64,000 nt of DNA from Gammaproteobacteria bacterium (GTDB lineage: Bacteria > Pseudomonadota > Gammaproteobacteria > Pseudomonadales > Cellvibrionaceae): NCBI GenBank assembly GCA_021151835.1, contig JAGKWO010000009.1, positions 248,001 to 312,000 of the forward strand. The letters run 5' to 3'. Positions 59,524-64,000 of the stretch are shown one piece after another. The notes under the pieces were generated by a model that worked only from the letters and a program-made list of their open reading frames with translations, searched no databases and was not told where the DNA came from. Position numbers and translations under genes: made by a program. Position 1 is the stretch's first letter. Each line of letters begins with the position of its first letter.

Positions 59524-61995
59524 ATGAGTTTAAAAAGTATTGAGCAATTATTAAAACCGCATTCGATTGCCGTCATCGGTGCATCCAATCAGCCTAATCG
59601 CCCAGGTAATGCTGTGATGCGCAATTTGTTGCAAGGCCAATTTGATGGGCCGATTATGCCGGTGACACCGCATTACAAATCGGTGAACGGTGTATTGGCG
59701 TATCGCTCGATTGATGAATTACCCATGGTTCCCGATCTTGCAATTATCTGTACGCGCGCGACGCGGGTGCCGGCAATTATTTTGCAATTGGGGCGCAAGG
59801 GCACGCGCAATGCGATTGTGATTGCATCCGGCCTCGATAATTTATACACGGCGCAAGGAACCAACCTGCAAGAACAAATGCTCGCTATCGCCAAAGAATG
59901 GGGCGTACGCATTTTGGGGCCGGATTCACTCGGTATTATTGTGCCTTCATTAGGCCTGAATGCCAGTTATGCGCATACCAATGCACTGCCCGGAAAAATT
60001 GCGGTGGTCTCCCAATCCAGCGCAGTGTGTGTGACATTGCTCGATTGGTCAAAGCGTCGGCGTATTGGATTTTCCTATTTTATTTCGCTCGGTGAAGGCG
60101 TTGATATCGATTTTGATGAGATGATTGATTTCCTCGGTCGCGATCCAAACACGTCTGCAATCCTGCTTTACATCGATGCGATTTTTGATGGGCGCGCATT
60201 TATGTCTTCCGCGCGTGCCGCCTCTTTTAATAAGCCGATATTGGTGATTAAAGCGGGAACTTATTCCGAGTCCGCATTAGTAACATCGCGCTTGCAGCCG
60301 GAACAAATTGGCGCTGATCCTGTTTATGATGCTGCATTTCGTCGTGCGGGCATGTTGCGTGTTGGTGATTTGCGCGAATTATTGGCAGCAGTAGAAACGC
60401 TCGCGAATGGCAAGCCGATTCATAACGAACAGCTCGTGATTCTTGCCAATGGTAATGGCCCCTGTGCAATGTCTTTCGATGCATTGCTGGAGCGTGGCGG
60501 CCGCCTTGCGAAGCTCGATGACGCGGTTGTGCAGCAATTGCAAAACATTATTCATACCGGTGGGCGCCCGACCAATCCCATTAATGTGCTAGGTGATGCA
60601 TCGCCGGAAACTTACCGCAAAGTCATGGAAGTGTTATTGCAAAGTAATAACATCGATAATTTACTCATTATGCAAGCGCCCTCGGCGTTAACGCCGGGAG
60701 AAATTTATGCTGATGCCGTGATTGATGCGTATAAAAACCATCGCGGAAAAAAACCGAATGTCTTCGCTAACTGGATGGGGGAAGATGCGGCACAGGAAGC
60801 GCGATTGCGTTTTGCAGCCGCTGGCATAGCGTCTTTCCGCACGCCGGAAGGCGCCGTGGGAGCGTTTATGCATATGGTGCAATACCGGCGCAACCAGAAA
60901 TTATTATCGGAAACCCCGGAATCCATTAGCGATAAAGTGCCTTATCAGCCCGCACACGCGTCCCAATTGATTGAACTGGCATTAAGTGAAGATCGAGCAC
61001 AACTCAGTTCTGCCGAATCGTTGCAACTACTGTCTGCCTATGGCATTACCGGTGTTGATGCCGCGACCAAAAATTTCACCACCGCCAATACGCCGCACAA
61101 GTTGCGTGTGCAAGTGCAAACAGATCCGGTATTTGGCCCGGTTATTTTAGTGGGTGAAGCTGCCAGTCATTGGAGTATTCGCAAGAGTGCGGTAGTCGCG
61201 TTGCCGCCGTTAAATATGGCCCTTGCTCGCTACATGGTTATCCAGGCACTGGCAGAAGGAAAAATCCGGGAACGCGAAGGTTATGCACCACTGAATATGC
61301 CCGCACTTTGTTTATTATTGACACAGATCAGCCAGATTGTGATTGATCATCCGCGGGTGTATTCATTATTGATCAATCCTGTATTGGTTGCTGGCGAACA
61401 GGTTCATGCGCTGGAAGCCAGCATTACATTGCGCCTGGATAACCATCTCGCGCCTTTGGCTATTCGCCCTTATCCAAAAGAATTGGAAGAGACCTGCGTA
61501 TTGCGCGATGGGCAAACAGTTATCTTGCGGCCGATTAAATCGGAAGACGAATTGTTGTTGCAGCAATTCGATAATTCGCAAACCAAAGAAGACAGGTACA
61601 AACGTTACTTTGCTGACTTGCCACAATTTTCCCACGAACAAATGGCGCGGCTTGCGCAAATCGATTACGCGCGCGAAATGGCATTTATCGCTGTTTCGCA
61701 AGCAGATCCTGCGGCAGAGAAAATCCTCGGTGTGGTACGGGTACAGACCGAGCCGGATAACCAGCATGCAGAATTTGCCATGGCTGTTCGCAGCGAATTA
61801 AAAGGAATTGGTTTGGGCGCGCGCTTGTTGCAAAAAATGATTGATTATTGTCGCAGCCAAAACACCAAAGAACTCACCGGGATTACTATGCTGGAAAATG
61901 CTGGTATGGCCAACCTTGCACGTAAACTGGGTTTTAGTGTGCGGGTTAATGGTGATGAAGGTTTAATTGATATGCGCTTGGTATTGCAAGAGTAA
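59524..61995 (+). CDS. Pat-like protein acetyltransferase with shortened ATP-grasp region
   Basis: 823 aa. The N-terminal CoA-binding domain (IAVIGASNQPNRPGNAVMR) and succinyl-CoA-ligase-like domains (VVSQSSAVCVTLLDWSKRR) resemble ADP-forming acetyl-CoA synthetase. The C-terminal GNAT domain has KGIGLGARLLQKMIDYCR. In family members (Pat/YfiQ, about 880-900 aa) an ATP-grasp domain lies between, with a HKSDVGGV-like motif. Here LLSAYGITGVDAATKNFTTA runs almost directly into VQTDPVFGPVILVG, so roughly 70 residues including the nucleotide loop are absent. Acetyl-CoA-dependent lysine acetylation is the likely function; ADP-forming ligase activity is unlikely. Confidence 0.88.
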   Translation: MSLKSIEQLLKPHSIAVIGASNQPNRPGNAVMRNLLQGQFDGPIMPVTPHYKSVNGVLAYRSIDELPMVPDLAIICTRATRVPAIILQLGRKGTRNAIVIASGLDNLYTAQGTNLQEQMLAIAKEWGVRILGPDSLGIIVPSLGLNASYAHTNALPGKIAVVSQSSAVCVTLLDWSKRRRIGFSYFISLGEGVDIDFDEMIDFLGRDPNTSAILLYIDAIFDGRAFMSSARAASFNKPILVIKAGTYSESALVTSRLQPEQIGADPVYDAAFRRAGMLRVGDLRELLAAVETLANGKPIHNEQLVILANGNGPCAMSFDALLERGGRLAKLDDAVVQQLQNIIHTGGRPTNPINVLGDASPETYRKVMEVLLQSNNIDNLLIMQAPSALTPGEIYADAVIDAYKNHRGKKPNVFANWMGEDAAQEARLRFAAAGIASFRTPEGAVGAFMHMVQYRRNQKLLSETPESISDKVPYQPAHASQLIELALSEDRAQLSSAESLQLLSAYGITGVDAATKNFTTANTPHKLRVQVQTDPVFGPVILVGEAASHWSIRKSAVVALPPLNMALARYMVIQALAEGKIREREGYAPLNMPALCLLLTQISQIVIDHPRVYSLLINPVLVAGEQVHALEASITLRLDNHLAPLAIRPYPKELEETCVLRDGQTVILRPIKSEDELLLQQFDNSQTKEDRYKRYFADLPQFSHEQMARLAQIDYAREMAFIAVSQADPAAEKILGVVRVQTEPDNQHAEFAMAVRSELKGIGLGARLLQKMIDYCRSQNTKELTGITMLENAGMANLARKLGFSVRVNGDEGLIDMRLVLQE

Positions 61996-62014
61996 TTAAC
62001 ATCCCTGTTAATTA
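61993..62014. terminator. AT-rich palindrome between convergent genes
   Basis: TAATTAACA (61993-62001) and TGTTAATTA (62006-62014) form a short perfect stem that includes the stop of the acetyltransferase gene. Stability is low, so terminator function is uncertain. Confidence 0.3.
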
Positions 62015-62017
62015 AAT

Positions 62018-62968
62018 TTATGACGATAATTTTCCCAGCGCTTTAATATGTGCAAGTGCGCAGCGGCCCAATCCCAACAGGTCGTAACCACCTTCCAGCA
62101 TGGACACTATGCCGTGGCAGTGATCTGCTTCCGGAAGATTTTTACTGTCATCCATTAACTGGCGTATTTTTTGGGTGATCCATGCGTAATCCTGTTCTAC
62201 CAAACTGATCGATGACATATCGTCATCAATATAAGCATCGAAACCCGCCGAAATAAAAATAAATTGCGGTTTGAATTTTTCCAATGCTGGAAACCATTGA
62301 GCACTGATTGCATCGCGAAATCCCTGGCTGCGACAGCTTGCTGGTAGGGGAGTATTAATGATGTGGGCTGGAACATCATCAATTTCAGTATTGGGATAAA
62401 ACGGATACTGAAAACTGGAGCAAAAAAGTACGCGTTCATCATCGAGGAAAATATCCTGGGTGCCGTTGCCATGATGCACATCAAAATCCAGGATGGCGAT
62501 GCGTTGTAATCCATAAACTTCCAATGCATGTTTGGCGGCCACAGCGATATTATTAAAAATACAAAAACCCATCGCCCGTGCATGTTCAGCGTGATGACCG
62601 GGCGGGCGCACATTGCAAAACACCGCATCGGTTTCTTTCCGCATAATCATATCTACACCCAGCACACCGGCGCCCGCCGCATGGCGTGCGGCAGTTAATG
62701 TATGCGGCGAGAGATAAACATCGTCTGCAAAAAATTGGATGCCGGACTGCGGTACTGCACGCGTAACTTGTTCGATATGTTCCGCCGTGTGCACGCGCAA
62801 TAATTGTTGATCGGTAACGGCGGGCGCATCGCGCTGGCAGAGCAGGGCATCAATACCGCTGGCTAATAATTGATTAGCAATTGCCTCAACGCGGCCGGGG
62901 CACTCGGGGTGTCCATCGGGCATTTTATGTTCGTGGCAACTGGGGTGGCTAATTAATGTGGTAAGCAT
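62018..62968 (-). CDS. Histone-deacetylase-family (class II-like) amidohydrolase
   Basis: 316 aa. RPPGHHAEHARAMGFCIFNN carries the paired catalytic His, ILDFDVHHGNGTQDIF the zinc ligands, and FISAGFDAY the third ligand and Asp. MPDGHPECPGRVEAI is the typical N-terminal segment. Bacterial members are acetylpolyamine or acetyl-lysine hydrolases. It is convergent with the Pat-like acetyltransferase, which makes a counteracting deacetylase attractive but unproven. Confidence 0.92.
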   Translation of the reverse strand: MLTTLISHPSCHEHKMPDGHPECPGRVEAIANQLLASGIDALLCQRDAPAVTDQQLLRVHTAEHIEQVTRAVPQSGIQFFADDVYLSPHTLTAARHAAGAGVLGVDMIMRKETDAVFCNVRPPGHHAEHARAMGFCIFNNIAVAAKHALEVYGLQRIAILDFDVHHGNGTQDIFLDDERVLFCSSFQYPFYPNTEIDDVPAHIINTPLPASCRSQGFRDAISAQWFPALEKFKPQFIFISAGFDAYIDDDMSSISLVEQDYAWITQKIRQLMDDSKNLPEADHCHGIVSMLEGGYDLLGLGRCALAHIKALGKLSS

Positions 62969-63137
62969 AATGGTGATTATTCCTTCGCAAGGCGATCACT
63001 ATAAACGCTTCGGTGATGCCTTGTGAATATTTCACAACAGGATCGGAATTAATTAACTGGGATGCAATCGGTGCCTGCCTATACTGCCCACCGTCGACCG
63101 ATGGTGTCGACGCGTCATTAACCTAAAAGGAAATTTT

Positions 63138-64000
63138 ATGAAAAAGTCACCTCTGTGGCTCGCAGTTCTGTCTGCTCTGGCCGTTCAATCTGCTCTTACT
63201 GCAACTTCTGTTTCTGCTGCTGTTGCAACCCCGGAAAAAACCACCAGCATTGTGACCCGTGATTTGCTGGTGCAAGCGGACCTGGTATTTTCCGGCAAGG
63301 TTGTCAGCGTGGAATACAAAGATTCTGCCGATGGTCTTCCCCATACCTTTGTTACTTACGATGTTGATCAAGTGATCTCCGGGCGTCCGGACGGATCACA
63401 AGTAACCTTGCGTTTCCTGGGGGGCCGCCAGCAAAAAGGCGAAGTGGTTCGTTACCTTGAAGTATCTGAAACACCGGAATTCCAGGTAGGTGATACCGAC
63501 GTGCTTTTTGCGAGCAAAAACAACAGCAGTATTTGCCCTTTGGCAAAATGTACGTCGGGTCGCTTCCGCAATCTGGATGGCGTATTAGCCAGCGATGACG
63601 GGCGTGCAATCATTGAAAAAACCGATAGCAGCTACGCAATTTCTGCTGCGGTCATAGCGCAAGATACTGAACGCAAGGGCGATGTTGGCCATGGTGCCAA
63701 TGCGCTGGCGAGTGTAGCGCGTGAGCCGGTATCGCCGGTGGTTCCGGCGACTGCGGTTAAAACAGAACAATTTATTGCCGATTTGCGTGAGCAAGCGAGG
63801 GAAGTCGCCAGTGCCCGTGCCGATACTCCAATATTTGTTTCTGCATCGATTAAAGACGAGTTTAAAGCAGCAGCAATGGCTCCTGAAGCTGCGCCTGCTG
63901 ATGCCGCTCCCAACCTGTTACGCCGTGTCACTACGCCAACCGATTTTGATCGTTGGGAAGAAGACGCTGTGCGCAAAAACAACGGCAACCCGGTTCTTTA
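63138..64000 (+). CDS. Secreted protein of unknown function, N-terminal part (runs off window)
   Basis: At least 287 residues from the ATG at 63138 (AAAAGG ribosome site); no stop before the window end. A Sec signal peptide (LAVLSALAVQSALTATSVSA) is followed by a beta-rich domain with DLVFSGKVVSVEYKDSADG, FVTYDVDQVISGRPDGSQ and VTLRFLGGRQQKGEV, a pattern common in secreted proteins with an unnamed domain. Two Cys (SICPLAKC) may pair. An Ala/Pro-rich linker follows near residue 250. Function is not recognised. The spacer before it contains a perfect CGTCGAC/GTCGACG stem (63092-63112). Confidence 0.8.
   Translation, partial: MKKSPLWLAVLSALAVQSALTATSVSAAVATPEKTTSIVTRDLLVQADLVFSGKVVSVEYKDSADGLPHTFVTYDVDQVISGRPDGSQVTLRFLGGRQQKGEVVRYLEVSETPEFQVGDTDVLFASKNNSSICPLAKCTSGRFRNLDGVLASDDGRAIIEKTDSSYAISAAVIAQDTERKGDVGHGANALASVAREPVSPVVPATAVKTEQFIADLREQAREVASARADTPIFVSASIKDEFKAAAMAPEAAPADAAPNLLRRVTTPTDFDRWEEDAVRKNNGNPVL

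Noticed and set aside
1..64000. tRNA, rRNA or CRISPR loci
   Set aside because: No cloverleaf-like arms with a GGTTCGAATCC-type T-loop, ribosomal sequence, or regularly spaced direct repeats were seen on reading both strands.

Overview
The window looks like chromosomal DNA of a gammaproteobacterium, most probably Cellvibrio or a close relative (Cellvibrionaceae). This is inferred from the Rnf complex next to metG, the aspS-yebC-ruvC-ruvAB-ybgC-tolQRABpal-cpoB core block, a type IV pilus PilU, and lipoproteins with long serine-rich linkers typical of Cellvibrio. No tRNA, rRNA, CRISPR array or intact insertion sequence was recognised. All identifications come from reading motifs; no database search was run.

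Layout. 1-4.1 kb: rsxA-rsxB-rsxC (rsxC cut by the window edge) and metG, all on the minus strand, separated by an inverted-repeat element. 4.3-14.3 kb: a signalling block with a DUF4870 membrane protein, a three-receiver hybrid histidine kinase, CheR, a receiver-less CheB and a receiver-kinase on the plus strand, facing a second hybrid kinase and a double-domain KaiC-like ATPase on the minus strand. 14.5-20.8 kb: an AT-richer accessory region with a DUF4385 protein, a PutAbiC-type abortive infection protein, a broken AAA ATPase, a C4-antisense-like structured RNA leader, an orphan antitoxin, an Imm11 immunity gene with the tail of a lost toxin, and a secreted WHH/HNH nuclease toxin. 20.8-35.5 kb: housekeeping and secreted functions (ThuA-like protein, greB, ChaN-like lipoprotein, S9 peptidase, tilS, FG-GAP lipoprotein, RoxA-like dihaem cytochrome, QEGLA peptidase, Rieske protein).

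35.4-52.7 kb is the conserved core: mtgA, fmdB-like, aspS, a Wzz-like protein, yebC, an XRE regulator, ruvC, then a reverse-strand putA and Coq4-like gene separating ruvC from ruvAB, then ybgC-tolQRAB-pal-cpoB. Just beyond cpoB, on the minus strand, 52.75-53.1 kb holds 26 GGA motifs ending in an intrinsic terminator. This has the architecture of a CsrB/RsmZ-type sRNA that titrates CsrA/RsmA, and it is the strongest unannotated signal in the window.

53.3-64 kb: an M61-like peptidase, an LpxR-like lipid A deacylase with a TetR regulator and three matching operator sites, ndpA, a RidA-family gene, pilU, a Pat-like acetyltransferase with a shortened ATP-grasp region, a histone-deacetylase-family hydrolase, and the start of a secreted protein cut by the window end. 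The sRNA, the two-component block and the type IV pilus retraction ATPase suggest surface-lifestyle regulation, but that link is inference.
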